NCBI GenBank assembly: GCA_025642065.1
Contig: JAODUP010000032.1
Coordinates: 838,501-902,500, forward strand
DNA from: Paralvinella palmiformis
Lineage: Eukaryota; Annelida; Polychaeta; Terebellida; Alvinellidae
DNA: 64,000 nucleotides
Direction: 5' to 3'
Shown here: positions 51,501 to 56,675 of the stretch, in pieces
Layout: every line of letters starts with the position of its first letter
Position numbering within the stretch: position 1 is the first letter of the stretch
The notes under the pieces: model-generated
The model's database searches: none
What the model was told of the DNA's origin: nothing
Seen by the model: the letters and a program-made list of their open reading frames with translations, nothing else
Made by a program: the position numbers and the translations under genes

Positions 51501-52218
51501 AGTATGACATATATTGATGATGATCATTTTGCAACCAACGGAAACTATTGCTGGACCGGTATGATTCCATATATGCCCATGCTGCCAGCGGATATATATA
51601 AATTGTGAGTTTATTCCATACCCTGCACTCCCCTGTAACTTCTAGATAATACTGAATCCAGTCAAACATTGCTCCTGAAAACCATACATTTCTTACAATT
51701 AGGAGAAAACTGAAAGAACCAGTAGTATTGCCCTGTCTTGATTGATTGGAATATAAAATAATGCTTTAATGGAAATGAAGCTCTGACTAAACAGACTACT
51801 GTGGATCATTATAATTGTTCTTATTCAGTAGATCATTGTTTAGTTAGACAGACTGTACTCTTCAATTGTTATTAATTCTCTCTGGTAGCCAAAAAAAGAG
51901 AAAGTAGATCGTATTGGTTGAGTTTGTGTCGGTCTATTTTGTGACTGTTATCCTTTATGTTTATGTAGGTCTGGATCGAGAGGATGTACCCCAGTCACAT
52001 GATCCAGAGCTGATCATTCTGGGTCGGGTGGAGGAAACCGCCGTACGTCGAAGAGGACTTATTCATCACGCCCATGTGATGAGGATGAAGCTTATACATT
52101 TTGTAAACAATCTGCACAATTATATCATGACTAGGGTCAGTTAACAACTCGTCACCTACATGTATGTATGTGGATATTGTGGATATTGTTTCCTATGCAC
52201 AATAGTGATTTATGACTT

Positions 52219-52258
<40 letters not shown>

Positions 52259-55200
52259 ACTTTAGCATGGATGTTAATGAGCAAGAGAGACTGATTGCCT
52301 ACCTAGTTGTACTATTTGTGAGTTACTCTGCTGCAATATTGTAATAGACTGCATGATTTATATTATATAGCAACTTGTAAAAGGAAACCAATTTTCTTTT
52401 GGGGGGGGGGGGATTTATGCCAAATAATCTAAAGAGAATTCCTGTTGGATATGAAGTTTGCTGGGGTTTATTGTTTGGCCATAGGTTATTCTTAAGGTAT
52501 GTGTAGATCCAGTAAGATTTTGATGTGGAGGTGGGGTTTTATCAAAAAATCAAGCCATTATAAGATTTAGGGTTTATGTCCACTTCGTGGAGCCTATTGT
52601 TCAATCATTGTATCTATATGTTTGTGTACATAGGTTGTTTAAGTTAAGTTTGTTTAAATTAAGTTTGGAAATACTAAATCAATAATAAAAGCAGTAATAA
52701 ATTATGTTTGGAAATACAAAGTATAAGATAAATGCAGCAAATGTATAATTTTATTACATACATCAGTGTTTTTGCTGGATTCTCGCGATATTTTAACATA
52801 CGACACAAAATAAAAAATCCCTCGGCACCACATGGTGCAGAATAAAATCTCATAATGCAATATTTTAAGTGTTGTACACATTAATGGTCTTCCCATCATA
52901 TTTTGTTTAATAATGCCATACCAGACTGCTGAAAGCCTGTAGAATATATAAAAACGAGTCTCCTCAATAACATTTTGAAGCATATCTGTAGTCTTGTTTT
53001 TTCATGTTAGAGATATAATTAAGTAAGTCATATGCATATGTTGAATTATGCTTACACTGTAAAACTATGTGTATAAATACCTCAAATAGTCATCATTTTC
53101 TGTTCAAATATTCCCGGGGGTACGGTATGCATACATATTCTTTTATCAGTTCTAGCCTTATTACAGAGATATTTTTAATTGCGATTTTAAGTAGATCTCT
53201 GCAAAGCTTGAACTATTTATGTGATGGGACTTGTATTTAGTTTAAATTTACAAGATTTCTAGGCTTGAAGACTGATTTTCTGTAGAAATAACTGAAGTAA
53301 TTACGAAGTAGAACTGACCTGTCACCACCTTGGATTAGGCCACGTGGTAGCCTAATCCACTTCCAGTGTTCAGTTGGTTGGCGGGAAAATAATAATAAAA
53401 AGAATAAAAATCAATTTTATTTCCTGGCGGGGGGTTTCAGCTGTGATCAGCGGGTTTGTAAAACAAGTATTCAAAAACAATGGCCTTATATGGATCTTGA
53501 TTGCTGTGAATTTGGAATTATCTTTATTGATACTACATATATTTCATACTTAATAGAACAAATTCAGTAGCATTATAAAATATTGTGATCTTAAAATGAC
53601 ACAAAATGTCAATTTCCAATTTATATATAGATATTTCTAAAAGAAGACCTCTAGTGATATACATGTGATGGGAGGTTGCAGCTGATTAAAATGACTTTAA
53701 CAAAAGCTGCTCAAGGGAAACCTATTAGCCTGTAATGGTTTTAGCTCATGTTTAGCTCATGTTTAGTGAGCTCCGGTGGCCTAGCGGTTAAGCAGTCGGC
53801 ACTTGGTGCCAACGGTCGCAGGTTCGAACCCCGTAAGAGGTCGAAACTTTTCCAGGGATTAATTTCTCGGCTCACTACATCGTGGGTGGCTGACCACGTT
53901 AAATGGCGCTGCCGTCTCCACTGAATTATTTAAAATAAAGGGGGACGTTAAAAACCCCATGAGGACGTAAAACACTCTGGCAGTGACCACATGGTATTTC
54001 GGCTCCATCTATCCGTACTGCTCCCCCGTGAGTGGTGGGGGAGGAGGTTTCTCAACCACTCGAACATAGAGGCTGTGCTGATTAAGCGACAGCCTGGGGA
54101 TTCTCCCCGAACAACAAAACCAGCTCATGTTTCTATGTCAAATGTATTAAATTGTAGATTTGTTAGTATTTGACTGGGTGTTATCTGTTACTCTAACAAA
54201 GTGACTTTCATTTTTGTCTGTATACTGCTGATGTTGTTAGGCTGTTATTGTAGCTTTTTTCTTGTTGTTTACAGATATTGCATAGTACTGGGTTGGAGTT
54301 TAAGGACATGTTAGCCACTGCCAATGATTTGGACACCTTAATAAAAGTGCACAACATTTACCTCAGCAAAGTACATGAAAGGTGCCTGCTACACAAGAAG
54401 GTTGCCATCATAAGGGATATCATCACCAAGATTCTTGAACTTTCCTTGGTCTTTGCTTTCAAATGGGAAGATGGTGTAGACAGCTTTAGGTAATATCTGA
54501 TGGGACCACATATCAGATTAGCTCAGTAAAGATTTATACGCTTAATTAAAGCTGTCTTTAGAGATTACCTTTTTTTGGAGACAGATGCTCATTTAATTTT
54601 AAGACTGAAACTGTTGTCATTAAATGTGGGAGTGCTTTAATAATGTTTGCGATCGATGGATTACGGTTGGTGGGGTTGGATGCAGCTCTTAGAATAATTG
54701 ATGAAAAACTGTGATTCTTAGATAAGTTTAGTTAATCACTAAATTGAGTATGTTCTCTGCACATCTTCATGCATACACATATGTACATGTACACACATAC
54801 AAAGAGAGAGAGAGAGAGAGAGAGTGAGAATGGGAGCATTGTTTTGTGTGTATTTATGTGTATTATATATTCTGTTTTCAGTGAGAAACAGCTGAACGAT
54901 CTAGAATCTGAATTCTTTCGTTGCATCCATTTCCTATCATCATTTCTTAGTAATTGCATCAAAAGAGGATCATTCCCACATTGTAAGTTACTACTATGTG
55001 TGCGTGCATGCATGAGTGTGTGTGTGTGTGTGTGTGTGCACACGCTTTATGGAGCTTGGACCCAAAATATTTGAAGTTAGGCTTAAAATCACAGCTAAAA
55101 ACCTACAATATATAAGATAATAGGTACATGGTTGTTCTAGTCATATTCAAAAAGGTATTGCATTATGTTTCTGGCTAATAAAGCCATTTTTTATCCTTTT

Positions 55201-56675
55201 AATAACATTAAGAGTATTTCCATCCATTCTTAAATATGGTATGGTATTGATATACCATGTAAGTCCACATAAAAGCATAAGTCCCAACAGCATCAACATC
55301 AGTTATAACCATTATCGTAATTAATCATTTGCTGTTAGAATGTTCCTATTCTAAAAAATTGTCCCAAAACCATAATGGCATTAATAGTTATTGTAACAAC
55401 TCCAAATAGCTCTAATATGATAGTCTCCTCTTAGGTTATAATAATCTATATTGTGTTTGTTTGTGTTTGGAAAAATTACATTCGCCATGTGGCTGCACTT
55501 TATCATGGCTAACTGGTGTTCATCTGTGTAATGTGAGTTCTTATAGCTGTCAGTAAAATTTCTGTTTAATCTGCAGGATCAAGCTTTAAAGTCTGAATGG
55601 AGCACAGTTTTTAGGCTTGTGTTAAATAAAGCTATTTGTCAATATAGAATATACAAGACTAGTACAGATGTGACAGTATTAATTAAGCATATAGTTTGTT
55701 TAATATCAGAACACATCAGAATCATAATATAATCATAATGTGGTATAGTTTGCTATCAGCATATGTTGACATCTTGGTTCAGCTATACTTTGATTGACAT
55801 TACTCACACTCCAAACATTGTACTGAGTTGTACTGGTCTATTAGCAGTCATCTTTAATATGGCAATGCTGATAGATAATTTCTTGGAAATACTATATTCT
55901 AGCTCCGTCTGTGTTTCAAATGGGAAGATAAGTCTGTTGATCAAATGGATTCAAACTTCACAAGCCGCAGTCCACTGAGACACAATTTACAATGTGTGAT
56001 GTAACTGTTTCATGCTCAATTTTATTTTTCTTCTATGAAAGATAAGATAATGCAGGGTTGTAAATATTAAACAGGTAGATACTTTATAAGTCAGTGCAGG
56101 AAGTTATAGAGTCAACGTTTTGTAGTAATTAAATACATATATACATACATGATAAGCGTACTATAAATAACTGCTCTATCCTGGTCAAAATACTACACAA
56201 TTAGTCCGAGCCTTGAATACTGAAAGACAATGCTTCAAATGTTGTACATGCTGCTATTATAAATGTAAGAGTAAGGACGTTTCTCAAATAAATACTATTA
56301 TAAAGATTTTTCTGTCAAACACCCACAAAGCCAAAACTGTATATTGTATACACTTAAATTTAGATAGAAAATCACGCTTTGGTCATCATAAGTTCCCATT
56401 TGTAGTTTAAGCATTATATTTAAAAAATAGTATGTATCTGGGTAGTTTTGTACAAATATGTTTCTTACTGTCAGGCATTAAAATTAATGAATTTAGTGCT
56501 TTGCATAATTCTGTTTGATAATTTTTATTCTAGCAAAACTCGAGTAATATTCTGAATGTTACTGATGTTGTTTTACTAACACATTCAGTTACCAATAATG
56601 TTTAATATTTATATCTCTATTCCAGTGGAATCTTTGGCATTTGCTTTGATCATTTCAAATGAAACTCTGCAGTGA
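11899..56675 (+). CDS. TUBGCP5: Gamma-tubulin complex component 5 (GCP5), complete, 23 exons
   Basis: Exons: 11899-11967, 16114-16220, 16954-17065, 19422-19518, 20869-20948, 22922-23154, 23457-23546, 25517-25610, 26509-26719, 27144-27346, 27497-27612, 31598-31720, 33811-33902, 37320-37596, 41183-41333, 43832-43894, 44097-44188, 44377-44467, 47987-48107, 51969-52135, 54275-54489, 54882-54982, 56626-56675. They total 2,955 nt, or 984 residues plus TGA, near the roughly 1,020 residues of vertebrate GCP5. All introns are GT-AG and all phases agree. GCP5 is a subunit of the gamma-tubulin ring complex that nucleates microtubules at centrosomes and other organising centres. The N-terminal GCP (grip1) domain covers about residues 250-560 (IIRETIW, ILAGKSMELI). 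The C-terminal gamma-tubulin-binding grip2 domain covers about 635-984 (CLYPHI, MMYDFY, MKLIHFVNNLHNYIMTR, ILHSTGLEF). The first exon, LNF-like segment and GSFPHLESLA terminus follow GCP5 rather than GCP6. No frame damage was seen. Confidence 0.96.
12454..12976. repeat. Possible MITE with inverted ends (TUBGCP5 intron 1)
   Basis: GTAACCTCGGCCCC ... TAGTAATCTCGG at about 12460-12495 is mirrored by the reverse complement of 12945-12975 (AGTAACCTCCGCCCC then TAGTAATTTCGG). The exact ends and target duplication are not clear. Confidence 0.45.
13669..14263. repeat. Non-autonomous element R2 (TUBGCP5 intron 1)
   Basis: Inverted ends GGCCAGCAAAATA...TTCGGTTGC and GGCCAGAAAAA..TTGGTTGC bound 595 bp. 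The interior shares a block of about 150 bp (ATATACAGTATGCG, AAATGGAAAACATGT, TGTCCAGGCAGGCTTTCCCA) with the element at 46748-47660. Confidence 0.55.
14290..14980 (+). repeat. Copy of TA-inserting MITE family R3 (degenerate)
   Basis: Shares with 49020-49667 and 49678-50370 the landmarks ATCATAGATATAAGG, CAAGTCATGTCACAGAT, TTTCAGTAACATA, GTTATAACTGAGTAATACAAA and CAGCTCGT. The terminal inverted repeats are worn away. Confidence 0.65.
15122..15153. repeat. TA microsatellite in intron 1
   Basis: About 16 TA units within a repeat-like stretch (14994-15232) carrying GTGTATAAGACGCAT and TTATATAATGCATCCCCCC motifs seen elsewhere in the window. Confidence 0.9.
16114..16220 (+). CDS. TUBGCP5: TUBGCP5 exon 2
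   Basis: Enters in phase 0 after TTTTCAG and leaves in phase 2. It encodes residues 24-59, including LDYATSNLKYHRYLEPDSHK, which matches the N-terminal GCP5 pattern of an aromatic-rich helix followed by a SHKI motif. Confidence 0.92.
16867..16928. repeat. Compound CT/TA/CA microsatellite in intron 2
   Basis: Successive CT, TA and CA runs end 25 bp before the exon 3 acceptor, close to where its branch site should be. Confidence 0.9.
16954..17065 (+). CDS. TUBGCP5: TUBGCP5 exon 3
   Basis: Completes a Gly codon, then LSEKFQIHSQDEKAEALKTL through REYGK (residues 59-96). Donor AAG|GTATGT, phase 0. A Tc1-like element begins 37 bp downstream of this donor. Confidence 0.92.
17103..18295 (+). mobile_element. 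Tc1-like DNA transposon with transposase pseudogene (TUBGCP5 intron 3)
   Basis: The ends are inverted: CACTACTCGAAACCATTAAG on the left and the reverse complement of 18274-18295 on the right, 17 of 22 bases matching. TG (17101-17102) and TA (18296-18297) remain as the worn TA target duplication. In between, plus-strand frames give VARTVQMLDD.TIQRLV, ALQNWFIT, VSDQTVRN, GDGFIFMQDNAH, VNDLRTALVGEWADIP and LPNHCDDYVNARRVLTRYLH. This is the paired helix-turn-helix and DDE transposase order of Tc1 elements. Many stops and frameshifts make it inactive. The length fits a decayed Tc1. Confidence 0.88.
18298..19421. other. Remainder of TUBGCP5 intron 3
   Basis: AT-rich; nothing recognised beyond the splice acceptor. 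Confidence 0.4.
19422..19518 (+). CDS. TUBGCP5: TUBGCP5 exon 4
   Basis: Residues 97-129: THYAVLSLLLCLSNSP, a near-invariant GCP5 segment. Acceptor TTTCAG, donor CTG|GTGAGT, phase 1. Confidence 0.93.
20070..20215 (+). repeat. Degenerate SINE-like repeat (intron 4)
   Basis: A tRNA-like stretch GTGATTAGAGCCCTACTAG is followed by GGGATATCTCCGGGCAGTTGCC and ATGTGTGACCAGCAC. The same tail words appear after the SINE at 29547-29741. Downstream, GTGTATAGTGCACACTCATG (20255) resembles 34287. Confidence 0.4.
20869..20948 (+). CDS. TUBGCP5: TUBGCP5 exon 5
   Basis: Residues 129-155: DTSFDWASYLLEDIEVYKGP. The FDW..YL.ED pattern is typical of GCP5. Donor TCA|GTAAGT, phase 0. Confidence 0.92.
21309..21890. 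repeat. Possible MITE with TATAACAC ends (intron 5)
   Basis: GGGCCCCATTATAACACGG at 21316 and TGTTATAGCAGACCATGG near 21863 form loosely inverted ends; both are patterns common in animal MITEs. Boundaries are uncertain. Confidence 0.35.
21897..21942. repeat. TA microsatellite (intron 5)
   Basis: GT-led TA tract of about 46 bp; a second TA tract lies at 22078-22109. Confidence 0.9.
22922..23154 (+). CDS. TUBGCP5: TUBGCP5 exon 6
   Basis: Residues 156-233. It begins with an acidic linker (DSSDYEDDVKD) and reaches NDWLMRNVVVQYW, matching the linker before grip1. The CACAAG acceptor has a weak pyrimidine tract. Donor TG|GTTAGT, phase 2. Confidence 0.9.
23457..23546 (+). CDS. TUBGCP5: TUBGCP5 exon 7
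   Basis: Residues 233-263: NYQSRINPVFSPHDKMPV then TEHHIIRETIW, the start of the grip1 domain. Phase 2 at both ends; the split Trp codons are rebuilt on both sides. Confidence 0.93.
23630..25080 (+). repeat. R3 MITE copy split by a nested insertion (intron 7)
   Basis: The left part (about 23640-23730: GGGTTGCAGTTACAGCTTCCTGAAA, read in two pieces, and CAGCAGGAAG) and right part (24580-25080: CAATCCAGATCAAGTCATGT, GGACCAATTATACTGAAATA, GTTATAACTGGGTCATACAA, CAGCTT) match successive parts of R3. They are separated by about 840 bp bounded by TATATAG on both sides, so another element probably inserted here. Confidence 0.55.
23933..24430. repeat. Imperfect tandem duplication, units about 225-277 bp
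   Basis: GCCTG.TTGTAA.TTCA, then GGCATGTTTGTGAGAT, AATAACAGTTTGGTGAAAAT and TAGTAGGCAG.GATGTG occur twice (for example 24096 and 24321). It lies within the nested insert. Confidence 0.75.
25190..25276 (-). repeat. Fragment of the hAT-type element R4 end
   Basis: The reverse complement reads GTCAATTCCAATTCCACTCA, then TTTGGTCAATTCCAAATCAA, matching the left subterminal region of 44513-46107. The terminal 18 bp are lost. Confidence 0.6.
25517..25610 (+). CDS. TUBGCP5: TUBGCP5 exon 8
   Basis: Residues 263-294: LLLGVPSSVVYVWNG then VTHLTQ, grip1. Donor CAG|GTAATG, phase 0. Confidence 0.94.
26509..26719 (+). CDS. TUBGCP5: TUBGCP5 exon 9
   Basis: Residues 295-365: CLSSVLTSFAYYGTIVRHLY then QTYQAFTAALSVYLQQMQKE, grip1 helices. 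Donor CAAG|GTGTGG, phase 1; the open frame runs on to 26739 but those codons are intronic. Confidence 0.93.
27144..27346 (+). CDS. TUBGCP5: TUBGCP5 exon 10
   Basis: Residues 365-432: TLIKLLKDFKPHLMELETLE, then a Lys/Gly-poor linker and ASGLLGVLFEMIRESDSMGE. Donor AGG|GTATGA, phase 0. Confidence 0.93.
27497..27612 (+). CDS. TUBGCP5: TUBGCP5 exon 11
   Basis: Residues 433-471: VALLLSLWIQASKPYLDIID then EFIIQR. The SLW....PYL and EF.I pattern is shared by all GCP proteins (end of grip1). Donor AG|GTATCT, phase 2. Confidence 0.95.
28380..28545 (+). pseudogene. hAT-like transposase fragment (intron 11)
   Basis: Two frames combine as FVVEH ... PISIIDYAMKIFPPMFLDSK then IAKQY, followed after a shift by CRHTNTTQILHG. 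This matches the FLV.HN.P.S..DH......MFPDS.IAK.Y.C.RTKTT..L block of hAT/ZBED-like transposases. It is short and frameshifted. Confidence 0.55.
28645..29535. other. Intron 11 segment with unassigned open frames
   Basis: Open frames of 76-99 codons overlap on both strands without recognisable domains. I call nothing here. Confidence 0.35.
29547..29741 (+). mobile_element. tRNA-headed SINE, 195 bp (intron 11)
   Basis: It opens with GGCACCTCCATGGTCTAATT (A-box region), has a B box GAGTTCGAATC, then GTGGGCATATCTGAAGGG and CCCATTTAGCCTATCATGTG. TGTGTGACCAG flanks it at 29536-29546 and 29742-29752 as a target duplication. Same family and length as 51068-51262. Confidence 0.8.
31598..31720 (+). CDS. 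TUBGCP5: TUBGCP5 exon 12
   Basis: Residues 471-512: NIDIRSLDENFWDTAFTLHC followed by a variable Thr-rich linker. FW..A.TL is the conserved core. Donor AG|GTAAAC, phase 2. Confidence 0.93.
32222..32711. mobile_element. hAT-type MITE with CCTGGAAA internal repeats (intron 12)
   Basis: Ends AGGGTTCCCATGAG and (reverse complement) AGGGTTCCCACAG are inverted. CATCCTAC before the left end and GATCCTAC after the right end agree in 7 of 8 bases, the duplication length of hAT transposons. Inside, CCTGGAAAA/TTTCCTGG words recur many times. It has no ORF. Confidence 0.7.
33811..33902 (+). CDS. TUBGCP5: TUBGCP5 exon 13
   Basis: Residues 512-543: FLLPVLNQIILAGKSMELIH, the I..AGKS signature of GCP proteins. 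Acceptor TATTTTAG, donor AAA|GTAAGT, phase 1. Confidence 0.95.
34021..34062. repeat. GT microsatellite (intron 13)
   Basis: GT/TTGT run just upstream of a SINE-like repeat. Confidence 0.85.
34072..34250 (+). repeat. Degenerate tRNA-like SINE, second type (intron 13)
   Basis: CAGTGCAATGTTTAGACCAC and GGTTGTGGGTTCAAATCC suggest A and B boxes; the tail has GTGGGATGTTTCC and repeated TTCACTCACAC. A related copy is at 36640-36760. No target duplication is clear. Confidence 0.5.
34777..35060 (+). repeat. Dispersed repeat family R1, copy C (intron 13)
   Basis: Contains CTAGCCTTATCACGGCAATA, TAATTAGTTTAAATTTACAA, TTGGATTAGGC..GCCTAATC and AATAATAATAAAAAGAATAA. The hairpin arms are still paired though the loop has changed. 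Confidence 0.8.
35367..35420. repeat. Compound GT/TA microsatellite (intron 13)
   Basis: GT run passing directly into TA. Confidence 0.92.
35870..36186 (+). pseudogene. Tigger/pogo-type transposase fragment (intron 13)
   Basis: One frame reads WKEKLDNIMNGYDPFDIYNF then DETVLLLCPALKDHL before a stop. The NW..KL..I..GY.P.DI.N.DE..L....P pattern is the start of the DDE domain of Tigger/pogo (CENP-B-like) transposases, with the first catalytic Asp in FDET. The upstream sequence is too worn to read. Confidence 0.6.
36211..36242. repeat. TA microsatellite (intron 13)
   Basis: About 16 TA units directly after the Tigger fragment. Confidence 0.92.
36640..36760 (+). repeat. Degenerate tRNA-like SINE, second type (intron 13)
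   Basis: AATGTAGTGGTTAGATCACT and GGTTGTGGGTTAGAATCC mirror the copy at 34072-34250. Confidence 0.5.
37320..37596 (+). CDS. TUBGCP5: TUBGCP5 exon 14
   Basis: Residues 543-635. Contains KGLYERFMESVQAA, a charged linker, and DPLLCLNFINVLN. This is the GCP5 linker between the two grip domains. Donor AG|GTATGT, phase 2. Confidence 0.92.
37605..39300. other. TUBGCP5 intron 14, first part
   Basis: Mostly AT-rich unassigned sequence. A SINE tail (GGCCCATTTAGCCTATTATG near 38118) without a head is the only recognised piece. Confidence 0.4.
39306..39735. repeat. Degenerate tandem repeat of about 145 bp (intron 14)
   Basis: CAGTGA.AATTA..CTAAA.. (or a close variant) begins at 39378, 39521 and 39669. 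AATCCTAGAATTCTSTAATC occurs near 39306 and 39626, and TTAACMCTAAGATA occurs twice. Three worn units are likely. Confidence 0.65.
40697..40860 (+). repeat. Degenerate 195-bp-type SINE (intron 14)
   Basis: TATCTAATGGGTAGTGCAGT, a B box-like GAGGTTCAAATC, then TGGCCCATTGAAATTATCAT and GTGCACAAAAG follow the order of 29547-29741. Confidence 0.6.
41183..41333 (+). CDS. TUBGCP5: TUBGCP5 exon 15
   Basis: Residues 635-685: PVQLLLENCLYPHITNRSAD then LLDILKQDYCLDKYFAAVK. CLYPHI and L..DY.L...L mark the start of grip2. Donor AAA|GTGAGT, phase 0. Confidence 0.95.
41508..42308. repeat. Probable MITE with long inverted ends (intron 15)
   Basis: Left ACTGTA...GCAAGTGTTG..TGTATTAAGTTGGTGAATTTG and right (reverse complement) ACTGTA...GCAAATGATG..TGTATTAAGTTGTAGAATTTG match over about 40 bp with small gaps. 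The inner 21 bp agree in 19. A target duplication is not clear (TA/TG at best). Confidence 0.6.
43109..43169. repeat. Compound GT/CT/GT microsatellite (intron 15)
   Basis: GT, then about 17 CT units, then GT. Confidence 0.92.
43552..43580. repeat. TA microsatellite (intron 15)
   Basis: About 14 TA units. Confidence 0.9.
43832..43894 (+). CDS. TUBGCP5: TUBGCP5 exon 16
   Basis: 21 codons, residues 686-706: RIYLMEAGDMMYDFYRHIFN plus K. The short phase-0 exon carries the conserved L.E.GD...DFY motif of grip2. Confidence 0.95.
44097..44188 (+). CDS. TUBGCP5: TUBGCP5 exon 17
   Basis: Residues 707-737: LREPWQDPLFLNCTMQEALQ. Donor AA|GTTTGT, phase 2, rebuilding an Asn codon with exon 18. Confidence 0.92.
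44377..44467 (+). CDS. TUBGCP5: TUBGCP5 exon 18
   Basis: Residues 737-767: VYVTVEAKEDHKEQNRQHLM then ALEGLTVHYK. L.GL.L.Y is the usual grip2 strand-turn. Donor AAG|GTATTA, phase 0. A hAT-type element starts 46 bp downstream. Confidence 0.94.
44513..46107. mobile_element. Non-autonomous hAT-type transposon R4, 1,595 bp, with perfect target duplication (intron 18)
   Basis: Perfect 18-bp terminal inverted repeats CAGACATGGGGTCAATTC stand at both ends. They are flanked by a perfect 8-bp duplication GTTCTTAA (44505-44512 and 46108-46115), the signature of hAT insertion. Subterminal DNA repeats TCAATTCCA and its complement, as expected of transposase-binding sites. The interior has no long ORF and no transposase block, so it would need a helper in trans. 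The intact ends and duplication point to a fairly recent insertion. It begins 46 bp past the exon 18 donor. Confidence 0.9.
46748..47660. mobile_element. Non-autonomous element R5 with CAGTG ends (intron 18)
   Basis: Left CAGTGTTTGAAATAGCACTTGTC and right (reverse complement) CAGTGATAGAAATAAGG...CACTTGTC are inverted; CACTTGTCTG/GACAAGTG words recur inside both ends. Its core shares the TGTCCAGGCAGGCTTTCCCA block with 13669-14263. The ends look hAT-like but no clean 8-bp duplication is visible. Confidence 0.6.
47987..48107 (+). CDS. TUBGCP5: TUBGCP5 exon 19
   Basis: Residues 768-808: VPWPVNIVINSRCLQTYNEV then FSFLLQIKWVKYSL. VPWP and Y...F..LLQ.K..KY are gamma-tubulin-binding grip2 hallmarks. 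Donor AG|GTCAGT, phase 1. Confidence 0.96.
48198..48227. repeat. TA microsatellite (intron 19)
   Basis: About 15 TA units bordering the next element. Confidence 0.9.
48232..48508. mobile_element. hAT-type MITE of the CCTGGAAA family, second copy (intron 19)
   Basis: Ends AGGGTTCACACAC and (reverse complement) AGGGTTCAAACAC are inverted. The interior carries TCCTGGAATTCCTGGAATA and TCCTGGAAA words like 32222-32711. It lies between two TA tracts (48198-48227 and 48513-48535), which hide any target duplication. Confidence 0.65.
49020..49667. mobile_element. TA-inserting MITE R3, complete copy, 648 bp (intron 19)
   Basis: Left end AAGGGACAGTCCACCCTCA and right end (reverse complement) AAGGGTAGTCCACCTTCA are inverted with one indel. 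TA flanks both sides (49018-49019, 49668-49669), as in Tc1/mariner insertion. It has no transposase. Confidence 0.75.
49678..50370. repeat. R3 MITE, adjacent diverged copy (intron 19)
   Basis: Follows the complete copy by about 10 bp in the same orientation. It shares ATCACAGATATAAGG, GTTATAACTGGGTCATACAA, ACTTTGAACTGGATT and TTTTGACATCATTTAT, but its terminal repeats are worn away. Confidence 0.7.
51068..51262 (-). mobile_element. tRNA-headed SINE, 195 bp (intron 19)
   Basis: On the minus strand it begins with GGACGCCTCTGTGGTCTAGC, has the B box GTGTTCGAATCTC, then GTGGGCATATCTGAAGG and ends in an ATCATCATC tail. The 14-bp CCTAGTGYCTAGGA occurs on both sides (51054-51067 and 51263-51276) with one difference, a clear target duplication. 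Confidence 0.88.
51969..52135 (+). CDS. TUBGCP5: TUBGCP5 exon 20
   Basis: Residues 808-863: a variable charged loop followed by HVMRMKLIHFVNNLHNYIMT plus R, the most conserved helix of grip2. Donor AGG|GTCAGT, phase 0. Confidence 0.96.
52223..52257. repeat. CA microsatellite (intron 20)
   Basis: About 17 CA units. Confidence 0.92.
53140..53483 (+). repeat. Dispersed repeat family R1, copy D (intron 20)
   Basis: Has AAGTAGATCTCTGCAAAG, TTTAAATTTACAAGATTTC, the hairpin GGATTAGGC CACGTGGTA GCCTAATCC identical to copy B, AATAATAATAAAAAGAATAA and TTTCAGCTGTGAT. A short deletion removes part of the middle. Confidence 0.85.
53765..54121 (+). mobile_element. Long tRNA-headed SINE, 357 bp, with target duplication (intron 20)
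   Basis: The A box TGGCCTAGCGG (53777-53787) and B box GGTTCGAACCC (53821-53831) give a near-intact tRNA-like head. The body has GGCTCACTACATCGTGGGTG, CACGTTAAATGGCGCTGCCG and a C-rich tail. AGCTCATGTTT flanks it (53754-53764 and 54122-54132), and one further copy of that word precedes the left one. The 61-codon open frame at the end is incidental. Confidence 0.88.
54275..54489 (+). CDS. TUBGCP5: TUBGCP5 exon 21
   Basis: Residues 864-935: ILHSTGLEFKDMLATANDLD then LIKVHNIYLSKVHERCLLHK. DLD.LI..H..YL..I..R.LL is a grip2 signature. Donor AG|GTAATA, phase 2. Confidence 0.96.
54800..54824. repeat. GA microsatellite (intron 21)
   Basis: About 12 GA units 58 bp before exon 22. Confidence 0.9.
54882..54982 (+). 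CDS. TUBGCP5: TUBGCP5 exon 22
   Basis: Residues 935-969: LNDLESEFFRCIHFLSSFLS then NCIKRGSFPH. Acceptor GTTTTCAG, donor CATT|GTAAGT, phase 1. Confidence 0.95.
55016..55038. repeat. GT microsatellite (intron 22)
   Basis: About 11 GT units 34 bp after the exon 22 donor. Confidence 0.9.
55039..56625. other. Remainder of TUBGCP5 intron 22
   Basis: AT-rich sequence; open frames of 65-71 codons show no domain. An alternative last exon after TGCAG at 55578 reads 40-odd residues without family similarity and was not used. Confidence 0.45.
56626..56675 (+). CDS. TUBGCP5: TUBGCP5 exon 23 and stop
   Basis: After TATTCCAG it completes a Leu codon, then ESLAFALIISNETLQ and TGA (56673-56675). Joined to exon 22 it gives GSFPHLESLA, the GCP5 C-terminal motif, which supports this short last exon. 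Confidence 0.92.

Noticed and set aside
53777..53831. Possible tRNA gene
   Set aside because: A and B boxes are present, but the sequence continues as a 357-bp unit with target duplications, so it is a SINE head. The same holds at 29547, 51262 and 59065.
55578..55730. Alternative last exon for TUBGCP5
   Set aside because: It reads about 45 residues without GCP similarity, whereas 56626-56675 gives the conserved HLESLA ending in phase.
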